Assembly: GCF_000522985.1 (NCBI RefSeq)
Contig: NZ_CP007130.1
Location: 62,001-126,000, forward strand
DNA: 64,000 nt
Direction: 5' to 3'
DNA from: Gemmatirosa kalamazoonensis
GTDB lineage: Bacteria; Gemmatimonadota; Gemmatimonadetes; Gemmatimonadales; Gemmatimonadaceae
Shown one piece after another: positions 43,320-51,900 of this stretch. A program made the position numbers and the translations under genes. The notes under the pieces were generated by a model. It was not told the origin of the DNA. It ran no database searches and saw only the letters and a program-made list of their open reading frames with translations. Every line of letters begins with the position of its first letter. Position 1 is the stretch's first letter.

Positions 43320-44284
43320 TAGCGGGTCAGCTGGACGCCCCAGTGGGCGGCCAGGTAGCGCTCCAGGATCCGCGCCGTCGCGTCGCCGAACCGGGTGCGG
43401 CTCGCCGCGTCGTCGCGGACGCCGGTCAGGTTCGTCTCGATCTGCACGGCGCACAGCGTCCCGCCGTCGCGGCAGCCGTAGCGCTCGACGTTGAAGCCGC
43501 CGTTGAAGTACGGATCGCCGCCCGGCGATCGGTCGGTGACGCTCGGCACCGCGCGAAATCCCTCCGCGGCGTACATCGCACCGAGGCTCGTCGGACCACG
43601 CAGCAGCGCGGAGAACGACCGGCTCGTGTCGTCGTGCGAGATCGTCCGGATGGTGCTCGAGTCCTCGAACGCGGTGCCGGCGTCGAGCGCGGCGTCGGAG
43701 AGGGCGAGCGTCGCGGCCGAGAGGTCGTAGCCGATCTCCAGACGCTGGATCGCGTGGCCATGGCCGTGCATGTCCATGTACCAGCCGCGCGCGCCGTTCG
43801 CCGTCACCGCCTGCCTCGCGACGTCGAGGAAGCCGTGCCACGCGACCCACGCGGCCGTCGCGTTCGCATCGCCGCACGTCGCTTCCTGCACGTCGCGGTT
43901 CGCATCGAGCTTGCTCCGGCTCAGCCGATTGATCACGACGTGCGGGAACCGTCCGGTACGGTTGAAGAACGACTGCTGCATCTGTCGGACGAGCTCCTCG
44001 GTGTTCAGATCGGTCGTGTTCGTTCCGCAGGTGCGCGTCGCGATGTCGGCCGGCGCCAGCGTGCCGCCGTGCGGCGCGCTGAAGATCACCGGCGCGTTCC
44101 CGGCGATGTACTCGATGTAGTCGTGCTGACTGAAGTACGACTGCCCGGGCACGTACGGTCCGGGCGGGAGGATCGGCGGCGGCTGCGGCCCGCAGGCCCA
44201 CGCGGCGAGCACGACGACGACGATGCGCGTGGCCGACGCGCGGCGAACGTTCGTGGCGCGGTCGTGCTCGTGTGAACGCGACAT
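43319..44284 (-). CDS. N-formylglutamate amidohydrolase-like lipoprotein
   Basis: 321 residues. The N-terminal hydrophobic stretch IVVVVLAAWACGP looks like a lipobox. PVIFSAPHGGTLAP resembles the metal-binding HSG/HGG start of the FGase family. VINRLSRSKLDANRDVQEAT is the conserved NR-K-D-NR region, and MDMHGHGHAIQRLEIGYDLS holds further His ligands. The family hydrolyses N-formyl or related amide groups, but an exported member with this length has no known substrate. It is preceded by a divergent gap of about 180 bases facing the response regulator. Confidence 0.7.
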   Translation of the reverse strand: MSRSHEHDRATNVRRASATRIVVVVLAAWACGPQPPPILPPGPYVPGQSYFSQHDYIEYIAGNAPVIFSAPHGGTLAPADIATRTCGTNTTDLNTEELVRQMQQSFFNRTGRFPHVVINRLSRSKLDANRDVQEATCGDANATAAWVAWHGFLDVARQAVTANGARGWYMDMHGHGHAIQRLEIGYDLSAATLALSDAALDAGTAFEDSSTIRTISHDDTSRSFSALLRGPTSLGAMYAAEGFRAVPSVTDRSPGGDPYFNGGFNVERYGCRDGGTLCAVQIETNLTGVRDDAASRTRFGDATARILERYLAAHWGVQLTR

Positions 44285-44462
44285 GGGCGCACCATCGCGG
44301 TGTCCGGAACGCCGCCGATTCTACGTATGTTGGATGGGGCGATGGCCGCACGTGTGCGCCGACGCTGGCGCGTGCGACCGGGGCAGCGCATCATGGTCGC
44401 TCGTTTCGATGGACCGCGCTACCCCGGCGGTCGCGCATCGCAGGACATCGCGAGTCGGGCGC

Positions 44463-45152
44463 ATGGCCATCCGGACCGCCATTCTCGGCGAGGTTCGATT
44501 GTTTCGCGACGGCCTCGCGAGCCTCCTGCGAGGGTCGCCTGCCGTCGACGTCGTCGCCACCGCGGCCACGCTCGCGGAGGCGCTGCAGGTCATCGAGCGC
44601 GACCAGCCCGAGGCCCTGCTGCTCGACATGGCGATGCCTAACGCGCTCGAGCAGATCCGGGCGCTCGCCGGCGCGTCGCGCGACCTGAAGATCGTGGCGC
44701 TCGGCGTGCCCGAGACCGCCACGGATGTGATGCCGTGCGCCGAGGCCGGCGCGGCCGGCTACGTGCCGCGCGACGCGTCCGTCGACGACCTGATCGGCGC
44801 GCTGCAGGCCGCCGCGCGCGGCGAGCTGCGGTGCTCCGTGCGCATCGCCGCCGCGCTGCTGCGCCGCGTCGCCGAGCTCGCGCGCACGCGCACCGGGATG
44901 CGCCCGGGCACGCGCGCGACGGCCCCCACCGCGCTCACGGCGCGCGAGCTCGACGTGCTGCGGCTGCTCGAGGCGGGACGCACGAACAAGGACATTGCGC
45001 GCGAGCTCGGCATCGAGCTCGCGACGGCGAAGAACCACGTCCACAACGTGCTCGAGAAGCTCGGCGTGCGCGGCCGCGCGCAGGCCATCGCGGTCGCATC
45101 GCGCTGGCTCCCCGGCGCCCCGAGCGGACTCGGCGTGCCCGTCGGCGGCTGA
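44463..45152 (+). CDS. LuxR/NarL-type response regulator
   Basis: 229 residues. The receiver domain has EALLLDMAMPNALEQ with the phospho-acceptor Asp, but the usual acidic pair near the N-terminus (after TAILGE) is reduced to AILGEVR. The output domain is a GerE-like HTH with LTARELDVLRLLEAGRTNKD and ATAKNHVHNVLEKLGVRGR. It is the first gene facing the unrecognised locus that follows and is a candidate regulator of it. No histidine kinase is adjacent. ATG 44463 begins the receiver fold. Confidence 0.88.
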   Translation: MAIRTAILGEVRLFRDGLASLLRGSPAVDVVATAATLAEALQVIERDQPEALLLDMAMPNALEQIRALAGASRDLKIVALGVPETATDVMPCAEAGAAGYVPRDASVDDLIGALQAAARGELRCSVRIAAALLRRVAELARTRTGMRPGTRATAPTALTARELDVLRLLEAGRTNKDIARELGIELATAKNHVHNVLEKLGVRGRAQAIAVASRWLPGAPSGLGVPVGG

Positions 45153-45178
45153 TCGCGCCGAAATCAGCTGAACCCTGC

Positions 45179-45203
45179 TGAATCCTGCTGAACCCAGGAT
45201 TCA
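45179..45203. terminator. Stem-loop after the response regulator
   Basis: TGAATCCTG (45179-45187) pairs with CAGGATTCA (45195-45203) around a 7-base loop. It sits within direct CTGAAYCCTG repeats just after the response regulator stop. Confidence 0.5.
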
Positions 45204-45274
45204 CGCGGTGCTCGGCACGCGAGGATGTGCCCCGACTGCATCTCCGCCTGAGCCCAACTTCGCTCCTTCGGCTC

Positions 45275-45706
45275 ATGGCGTCGCGCGCCGCCGACATCGA
45301 TCGTGGGCCTCGTCTCTCTCGGAGCCTGCCGGAGATGATCCGTGGTCCGACGGCGCGATCGCGCGTCCTGGTCTGGATACCGCCGGGAGTGTTCCGGTCG
45401 GTCATCATGGAAGCGCTGAAGGACGCGGCCGACATCGCCGTGCTCGACGCGGTGCCGCCGTGCGACGGTCCGACCGCACCGAGCGCGGTGGCGTTGCGCG
45501 ACACCGCGAAGCGCCTGCAGCCCGACGTGATCATCGTCCGCACCCCGGACGCGGACCTGCGGCGGCTCGTCGGCGACGCGAGCGAGATGTCCGCGGTGTT
45601 CGTCTCGACCGACGGCCGCCGCGCGCTCGCCTACGATCGCGACGTGTCGGCGAGCTCGCTGCTGGGTCTCGTGCGGTCGGTCGCCGAGAGCGCCCTTCGT
45701 CAGTGA
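45275..45706 (+). CDS. Receiver-like protein of unknown function
   Basis: 143 residues from ATG 45275; a start at 45335 (with GGAG upstream) would give 123. RSRVLVWIPPGVFRSVIMEA, LQPDVIIVRTPDADLRRLV and MSAVFVSTDGRRALAYDRDV follow the strand order of a response-regulator receiver. The Asp equivalent is not evident (IIVRTPD) and there is no output domain. It may be a pseudo-receiver that partners with the LuxR regulator just upstream. It ends 22 bases before the first gene of the unknown locus. Confidence 0.6.
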   Translation: MASRAADIDRGPRLSRSLPEMIRGPTARSRVLVWIPPGVFRSVIMEALKDAADIAVLDAVPPCDGPTAPSAVALRDTAKRLQPDVIIVRTPDADLRRLVGDASEMSAVFVSTDGRRALAYDRDVSASSLLGLVRSVAESALRQ

Positions 45707-45728
45707 TACCACGAGGCCGGAGGAAGCC

Positions 45729-46727
45729 ATGGCTGCGAACGACTGGCGCCTGACGTCGACGGAGTATCCCGCGGTCCGCCGCGTCATGGGCCCCGACCGG
45801 ATGGCGCTCGACGACGATGCGCTCGAGGCGCTGCTCGCGCGCACGTTTCCCGGGACGCCGGCGGAGGACGTGGAGGACTTCATGGGCACGATCCAGCGCT
45901 TCGGGCGTGACGCGGCGCCGATCGTCCAGCGCGCGCTGCCGGGCGTGGTGCAGGGCGCGGCCCAGGGCGGCGCGGTCGCCGGCCCGTGGGGCGCGGTCGC
46001 CGGCGGCATCATCGGCGGCGGCTCGGCGCTCCTCGGCGGCGGCGGTGCGCCGAGCGCCGGGGCGCGTGCGGCACCACCCGCACCGGCTCCGACGCCCAAC
46101 GCACCCGCCGCCTCGCCGCCTAACGCGACGCCTAACGCGACGCCTAACGCGACGCCGAACGCGCCGCCTAACGTGACGCCGAGCGCACCGCCCGTGGCGT
46201 CGTCGAACGGCGCGCCGAACGCGCCGGCCGTCGCCCCGCTCGGCACGACGTCGAGCCTCACGCCCGACGCGGCGGCGATGCAGCTCGTCGCGCTGCTGAC
46301 GCGGCCCGAGACGATCCAGGCGCTGCTCGCGCTCGTTCTCGCCGCGGTGGGTCGCCAGACCATCGCCGTGGGCTCGCGGCAGGTCCCGCCGACCGCGTTC
46401 GCGAACGCGATCGCCGAGCTGGCGTCCGTCGCGGCATCGGACGGGCCGGCGGTGGAGGACTACGCGGCCGAGCACCTCTACGACGACGTCGGCCAGCCCC
46501 GCGGCGACATCGCGAATCCCGCGGAGCGCGCTGCGATGCTGCTGACCGACCTCGCCGCGGTCGCGATCATCGACGCCGACGGCGAGGCGATGGACGACGC
46601 CGAGGCATCGGGCGACGCATGGGACGACGCGTGGGACGATGCGTGGGACGACGCGTGGGACGAGTCCGACCCCATGGCCGCGTTCGAGGCGGCCACGCGC
46701 GACTGGCGGGAGTGGCCCGATGTCTGA
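45729..46727 (+). CDS. Unknown protein with glycine-zipper segment, PN(A/V)T repeats and acidic tail
   Basis: 332 residues, preceded by GGAGGAAG. I do not recognise a family. Residues 1-60 look helical (DRMALDDDALEALLARTFPG). Residues 71-106 form a glycine-zipper type hydrophobic stretch (QGAAQGGAVAGPWGAVAGG, then more Gly and Ile). Next comes a Pro/Ala/Asn linker with repeated NATP units encoded by tandem CCTAACGCGACG copies, then a helical domain (QLVALLTRPETIQALLALVL). The tail is strongly acidic with repeated DDAW units (46614-46664). There is no signal peptide. It overlaps the next gene by eight bases. Glycine zippers occur in membrane-inserting and oligomerising proteins, so a structural or pore-like role is possible but unproven. 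Confidence 0.7.
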   Translation: MAANDWRLTSTEYPAVRRVMGPDRMALDDDALEALLARTFPGTPAEDVEDFMGTIQRFGRDAAPIVQRALPGVVQGAAQGGAVAGPWGAVAGGIIGGGSALLGGGGAPSAGARAAPPAPAPTPNAPAASPPNATPNATPNATPNAPPNVTPSAPPVASSNGAPNAPAVAPLGTTSSLTPDAAAMQLVALLTRPETIQALLALVLAAVGRQTIAVGSRQVPPTAFANAIAELASVAASDGPAVEDYAAEHLYDDVGQPRGDIANPAERAAMLLTDLAAVAIIDADGEAMDDAEASGDAWDDAWDDAWDDAWDESDPMAAFEAATRDWREWPDV

Positions 46728-47385
46728 CCCCACGCGCGCCGACGATCCGACGGGCGAGGGGCCATCGGGGCAGGGAGCGGGAGCTGCCGCGCTGCCGCTG
46801 CTGCTCGGCCTCCTCCAGGGCGGGGGCGGCCTGCCGTCGCTGATGATGGCGCTGGCCGAGGCGCCGCTCACCCCCGAGCAGCGCGCGGTCATGGAGCTCC
46901 TCGGCGCGCTCGGCAGCCGGCGCGACGACGACGACGACGATGACGACGATGACGACGACGACATCGACGAGCCGCGCCGGCGCGCGGCATGGCGCGCCGC
47001 GCGATACGGCACGCGATACGGCGCGTCGCCGCCTGTGAGCGAGCCCGTCGTCGACGTGCCGTTCTACTCGCCGCCCGAGCCCGAGCCCGACCCGTCGTCG
47101 TCCGATCCGTCGGCCGACGAGATGGTGTGCGTCGACGTGCGCACGCTCGCGCGCATGCGTCAGGAGCTCGCGAGCCTGCGCGAGGTGAACGACACGCTCG
47201 CCGCGGCGCTCGGCGCGTGCCGCGCGTGCTGGGGCGGCGAGGCGCACTGTCCGTTGTGCGGCGGCCACGGGAGCAGCGGCGCGTCGCCGCCGGACCCGCC
47301 GCTGTTCGAGGCGCTGGTGGTTCCGGCCGTCCGGCGCATGCGCGCTCGCGCGCACCCCTCCCCTACCACGGAGGATTCCCCATGA
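46720..47385 (+). CDS. Unknown protein with hydrophobic Leu/Gly segment, poly-Asp run and CxxC pairs
   Basis: 221 residues. Residues about 21-45 are Leu/Gly-rich (AAALPLLLGLLQGGGGLPSL), and SPEQRAV-like helices follow. A run of 13 Asp codons lies at 46924-46962. The C-terminal third has a heptad-like MRQELASLREVNDTLAAALG helix, then CRACWGGEAHCPLCGGHG. The two CxxC pairs (Cys 167, 170, 177, 180) suggest a zinc-binding knuckle like that of DnaJ. No family is recognised. It overlaps both neighbours by 8 and 4 bases, so all are likely translated together. Confidence 0.68.
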   Translation: MSDPTRADDPTGEGPSGQGAGAAALPLLLGLLQGGGGLPSLMMALAEAPLTPEQRAVMELLGALGSRRDDDDDDDDDDDDDIDEPRRRAAWRAARYGTRYGASPPVSEPVVDVPFYSPPEPEPDPSSSDPSADEMVCVDVRTLARMRQELASLREVNDTLAAALGACRACWGGEAHCPLCGGHGSSGASPPDPPLFEALVVPAVRRMRARAHPSPTTEDSP

Positions 47386-48020
47386 ACGCCGAGGACTACG
47401 AGACCATGGAGACCGACGAGAGCTACGGGCCTAACGTCGCGGAATACGACCACGGTGAGGTGGACGAGATGCTCGACTCGCTGATCGACGCGGCCGGCGG
47501 GGAGTTCGGCGAGGCGCGCCGCGGACGCGGGCGTGGCCGCGGCCGCACGAACGGCCGCCCGGTGCCGACCCCCGACGGTCGATCCGCGTACCGCGACCCG
47601 ACCGGCGCCGGCAACGGCCCGGTCACGCAGAAGCAGTACAAGGAAGGGATGGACAAGGTCGCCGCCGAGTTCGTGCGCACCGCGAAGGGCATCCAGGAGA
47701 TCAACGCGCGGCTCGGCACGATCGATCGCCGCGTCGACGGCGTCGTCACCGTCGCGACGGCGCAGAGCCGCCAGCTCACGCGGATCGAGAAGCTGAACAA
47801 GGCGGACGGCGCGCTGGAGCTTGTCGAGGCGCTGAACGGCACCCAGCTGAACGTGTTCCAGCTCCTGAAGGGGGCCGTGAAGCTGGGCTTCCTGGGCGAC
47901 GGCAAGGGCGCGCTCGGCAACCCGGTGGTGATCGGCGGCATCGGACTGCTGCTCCGCAATCCGGGCATCCTCGGCGGTCTCGCGAACGGCTTCAACGCGA
48001 ACGCCGCCGGCACCCCGTAG
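47382..48020 (+). CDS. Unknown protein with Arg/Gly-rich linker, coiled coil and C-terminal hydrophobic segment
   Basis: 212 residues with GGAGG upstream. The acidic N-terminus (residues 1-40) is followed by an ARRGRGRGRGRTNGRP basic linker. A long amphipathic region comes next (EGMDKVAAEFVRTAKGIQEI, INARLGTIDRRVDGVV, SRQLTRIEKLNK). The C-terminus is a Gly/Ile/Leu-rich stretch at about residues 180-204 (NPVVIGGIGLLLRNPGILGG). The charge layout (acidic, basic, coiled coil, hydrophobic) suggests an assembly or membrane-associating protein. No signal peptide and no recognised family. Confidence 0.68.
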   Translation: MNAEDYETMETDESYGPNVAEYDHGEVDEMLDSLIDAAGGEFGEARRGRGRGRGRTNGRPVPTPDGRSAYRDPTGAGNGPVTQKQYKEGMDKVAAEFVRTAKGIQEINARLGTIDRRVDGVVTVATAQSRQLTRIEKLNKADGALELVEALNGTQLNVFQLLKGAVKLGFLGDGKGALGNPVVIGGIGLLLRNPGILGGLANGFNANAAGTP

Positions 48021-48047
48021 CACATCGTCCCAACGGAGGCTCACAAC

Positions 48048-48707
48048 ATGGGCGTGACCATTCCCATCGGCGGCGGATCCGCCGGGTCGGGCGCCGCGGC
48101 CGGGATCAACATCCCGCTCGGGATCGGCGTGCCGGCGTTAGGCACCGGCGCCTCGACGCGCGAGACGCAGATCCTGCGCGCGGTGGCCGCTGCCGCCGCG
48201 CTCGAGGACCCGGCCAACGCGCTCGAGCTGGCGCGGCAGGCGAGGGACGACCCCGGGTCGGTCGTCGCGCCGACGATCGACGCGGCGAAGCTCGCGCTCG
48301 TCGTCGACGCGGTCGACCGCCGGCGCACGGACGGCACGGGCGCACCGTCGATCACGGCATTGCACACGGCGGCGGCGGGCGCGATCGGCGCGAGCGCGGC
48401 GCTCGTCGCCGCGGGCGACGCCGTGCTCGCGGACCGCACCAACGGCTCGCTGCCGCAGGCGCTCGCGTGGGTCGCCTCGATCGACGCGACGCTGCTGGAG
48501 CGCGCGGCGCTCGCCGGCGAGCGCCGGCGGGAGCTCGATCGGATCGCGGCACCCGCTGCCACCGTCGTGAACGATCGCATCGACCAGCTCGAGACGCGCG
48601 TCGGCACGATCGACACGCGCGTGACGTCGCTCGACACGCGCGTCACGAACCTCGACACCCGCCTCACCGCGCTCGAGGCGCGCGTGACGGCGCTCGAGAC
48701 GAGCTAG
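48048..48707 (+). CDS. Unknown protein with glycine-rich start and C-terminal coiled coil
   Basis: 219 residues with a good GGAGG site. The N-terminus is Gly/Ile-rich (TIPIGGGSAGSGAAAGINIP). The middle is Ala-rich helix (REtq-type heptads through ELARQARDD). The end is a regular coiled coil made of repeated TRVTSLD-type heptads (DTRVTSLDTRVTNLDTRLTA). Such heptad ladders are typical of trimeric fibre or scaffold proteins, including phage tail and spike-associated parts. The family is unknown. It is the fourth gene of a run that leads into the giant protease. Confidence 0.68.
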   Translation: MGVTIPIGGGSAGSGAAAGINIPLGIGVPALGTGASTRETQILRAVAAAAALEDPANALELARQARDDPGSVVAPTIDAAKLALVVDAVDRRRTDGTGAPSITALHTAAAGAIGASAALVAAGDAVLADRTNGSLPQALAWVASIDATLLERAALAGERRRELDRIAAPAATVVNDRIDQLETRVGTIDTRVTSLDTRVTNLDTRLTALEARVTALETS

Positions 48708-48877
48708 TCCACCGGTGGCTCGGCCAGTAGCGCGTCCAACGAGTACGCGAGCAGTACGTCGACGCCGCCCCCGCCCGCCACGTCGAAGGGAAAGAGCGCG
48801 TCCGGCGCGCAGCAGGCCGGCCAGCCGTGACGCAGACAGTCGACACGGCGGCGTAGCGATCCTCGCGGCGACGGCAT
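48704..48877 (-). CDS. Possible small antisense ORF, 57 residues
   Basis: An ATG at 48877 opens a short frame that ends opposite the stop of the coiled-coil gene. It contains Cys/Pro-rich (HGWPACCAPDALFPFD) and acidic (YSLDALLAEPPVD) segments. It fills the only real gap in this part of the locus. No ribosome-binding site is convincing, so it may be chance. Confidence 0.2.
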   Translation of the reverse strand: MPSPRGSLRRRVDCLRHGWPACCAPDALFPFDVAGGGGVDVLLAYSLDALLAEPPVD

Positions 48878-48926
48878 CACCGCGCCGCGAGGGCCGCGCG
48901 CCGGTCCGCTCACCACGGTGCAGCCG

Positions 48927-51900
48927 ATGGCCGACCCGCAGGCGGAGGTTCGCCAGTACGACCCGGCGCTCGCCGAGGTCGCGCGCGAGGGCGACGGCGA
49001 CGACGAGATCTCGCTCATCGCGCGCGTGCCCGACGTGACCGCGCTGCCCCCGGGCGTGCGCGCCGTCACGCGCTTCGGCGACGTGGTGACGCTGCGCGCG
49101 CCCCGCTCGCAGCTCGTCGCGCTCGCCGAGAGCCCCGCGGTGGTGGAGATGGAGGCGGCGTTCCACCTCCTGCCGTCGATCGAGGTGCTGGACGCGCCTC
49201 CGTCAGGCATCGACGCGTCCGACGCGGATCCGTTAGGCGCCGACGACGCGCTGGGCGACCTGCCGATCGCCGAGGACGCGCCCGACGACTCGCCGTACAC
49301 GCGCCGGCCCGCGGGGCTCGTCGCGACCGGACGCGGCGTCGTGATCGGCGTGCTCGATTGGGGCTTCGATTTCGCGCTCGACACGTTCCGCAACGGCGAC
49401 GGCTCGACGCGGCTGCTCGCGCTCTGGGACCAGCGCGGCGACGCCGGCTCGGGGCCCGACAACGTCTGGGGCTACGGGCGCATCCACACCGCCGCGGAGA
49501 TCGATCGCGCCCTCGCCGCGCCCGACCCGTACCGGACGCTCGGCTACCATCCCGCCGACGCCGACGCGCCCGACCGCGCGACCCACGAACGATACGGCAC
49601 GCACGGCACGCACGTGCTGGACATCGCGGCGGGCAACGGCCGCGGTGCCGCAATGAGCGGCGTGGCGCCCGACGCACGGCTCGTGTGCGTGCACCTCGCG
49701 CGCACGTCGGACGTGCTCGGCCCGCGCAACCTCGGCGACTCGGCCAGCCTGCTCGAGGCGCTCGACTTCGTGTTCCGCGTCGCGAACGGTCGGCCGTGCG
49801 TCGTGAACATGAGCGTCGGCGCGCAGGGCGGGCCGCACGACGGGTCGACGATGGTGGAGCAGGGGATCGACCGCGCGGTGTGGCTCGAGCCGGGCCGCGC
49901 GGTGTGCAACAGCATCGGCAACTACGCCATGGCGGGCGCCCACCAGCACGGGCGGCTGCGCACCGGCGAGGAGGCGGTGCTGCGCCTGACCGTGCCGACG
50001 CACGACACGACGCCTAACGAGGTGGAGGTCTGGTACGCGCGCGGCGATCGGTTCCTCGTCACGATCGTCGGGCCCGACGGCGCGCAGCTCGCCGCGGTCG
50101 CGCCGGGCGCGGAGGCCCCGCTCACCATCGGCGGCCGCGGCGTGGGCTACGTGTACCACGTGCGCACCGCGGGCACGGGCGAGCACCAGGTGGATCTGTT
50201 CCTCTATCCCCGCGCGCCCGGCGGCACGTGGGAGATCCGGCTGCGCGGGGACGCCGCGCCCGACGGCCGCTTCCACGCGTGGGTGGAGCGCAAGCGCGGG
50301 CCGCACCCGCGGTTCGCCGACTCCGCGGACGGGCCGCTGTTCACGACCGGCACGCTGTGCAACGGCCGCCTGTCGATCGGCGTCGGCGCGTACGACCCGC
50401 ACGACGCGTCGCGCCGGATCGCGCGCTTCTCGAGCGCCGGGCCGACGCGCGACGGCCGGCTCAAGCCGGAGGTGTGCGCGCCCGGCGTGAGCATCTCGGC
50501 CGCGCGCTCCACGCCGCCGGGCGAGGCGCCGTCGGCGCGCGCCGTCTCGAAATCCGGCACCAGCATGGCCACGCCCCACGTGGTGGGCGTCGTCGCCGTC
50601 ATGTTCGAGGCGATCGGCCGGCCGATCGAGATCCTGGACACGCGGGCGCTGCTGCTGGCGAGCACCGACCACGCGGCGATCGACGACGACGACCCGGACG
50701 CGAACCTCGACGTCCACCGCATCGGCCACGGCTACCTCGACCCCGTCGCCGCCGAGCGTGCCGCGCGGCGGTGGGCTCGCGACGACTTCTCCGGAGACAC
50801 CGCCATGAGCTCGACCTCCGACGCATGGGCCCGCGAGTCGCTCGACGACGCGCTCGACGACGCGCTCGACGACTCGGTCGTCGCGACGTCGCCGTCGCTC
50901 GCGGACTTCGCGTTCCTCACCGGCGTGCCTAACGCCCCGGTCGTGCCTGACGGTACGGACGTCGCCGAGGACGACGGCGGGCCGGGACACGCGATCCCGC
51001 GCGCGGTGGTGAAGGACGTGCTCGGGAACCGCATCCTCGACCTGCTCTGGGAGCCGATCGCCGACGACGACGCGCCGCGCGTCGTGCGCCGGCTCGGCGA
51101 CCTGCGGACGCTGTTCGACGCCGTGCCGTCGGGGCCTAACGCGTGCCAGCTGCTCACCCGGCTCAACCCGGGCGGCGACCTGCAGCGCGACTTCGACTAC
51201 CGGCTGATGACGTCGACGCGACGCGAGCTGCGCGAGAGCCTGCGCGTGCGCTGCCATGCGCCACCACCCCCACCGCCACCGCCGCCACCGCCGCCACCTC
51301 CTCCGCCACCACCTCCGCCACCACCGCCGCCGCCACCCCCACCGCCGCCACCGCCACCGCCACCGAAGCCCGCGCCGAAAGCGCGGGCGTGGCAGCTGGC
51401 CGGCGAGTACGTGTTCGCGACGAAGGACCGCGTCGTCAAGCGGTTCAAGTACTTCACGGTCCTCGGGCACATCGAGGTGCAGATCGTCGCCACCGTGAAC
51501 GCCACCGACGACGAGCTGGTGAAGATCAAGGCGCGGTGGGTGAACGGCGACTACAAGCCGCAGGTCGAGGCGGGCCTAACGGATTACCTCGGCTTCGACG
51601 TGAAGGCCGAGTCGGCGAAGGGGAAGTACAAGATCCAGTTCAAGCGCGACATCGGCGTCGGCCCGATCGAGGTGACGCCGGCGATCCAGTCGAGCCTGAC
51701 GGATCCGTTCCAGGTCAAGGTCAAGACCCCGAAGGTGACGCTGCCGATCACCATCCTCGGCAACGAGTTCCGCCTCGCCGCGAAGGCGATGATCGTGCTC
51801 ACGCTGCACTTCGAGTGGGGGCAGTATCTCAAGGACCGCGTCAAGCGGACGATCAAGGACATCCTCGAGGATCTGCTGGGCGACGTGGCCGAGTTCTTCG

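Noticed and set aside
45129-45203. Possible small CRISPR-like direct repeat of CTGAAYCCTG
   Set aside because: Three adjacent short units with no spacers; better explained as a stem-loop terminator.
46600-46970. Possible phage tail or portal gene because of coiled coils and acidic tracts
   Set aside because: No phage hallmark (terminase, capsid, baseplate) is present in the window.
49233-51470. Minus-strand frame with Trp/Arg-rich start opposite the polyproline run
   Set aside because: The Trp/Arg-rich start is only the complement of proline codons.
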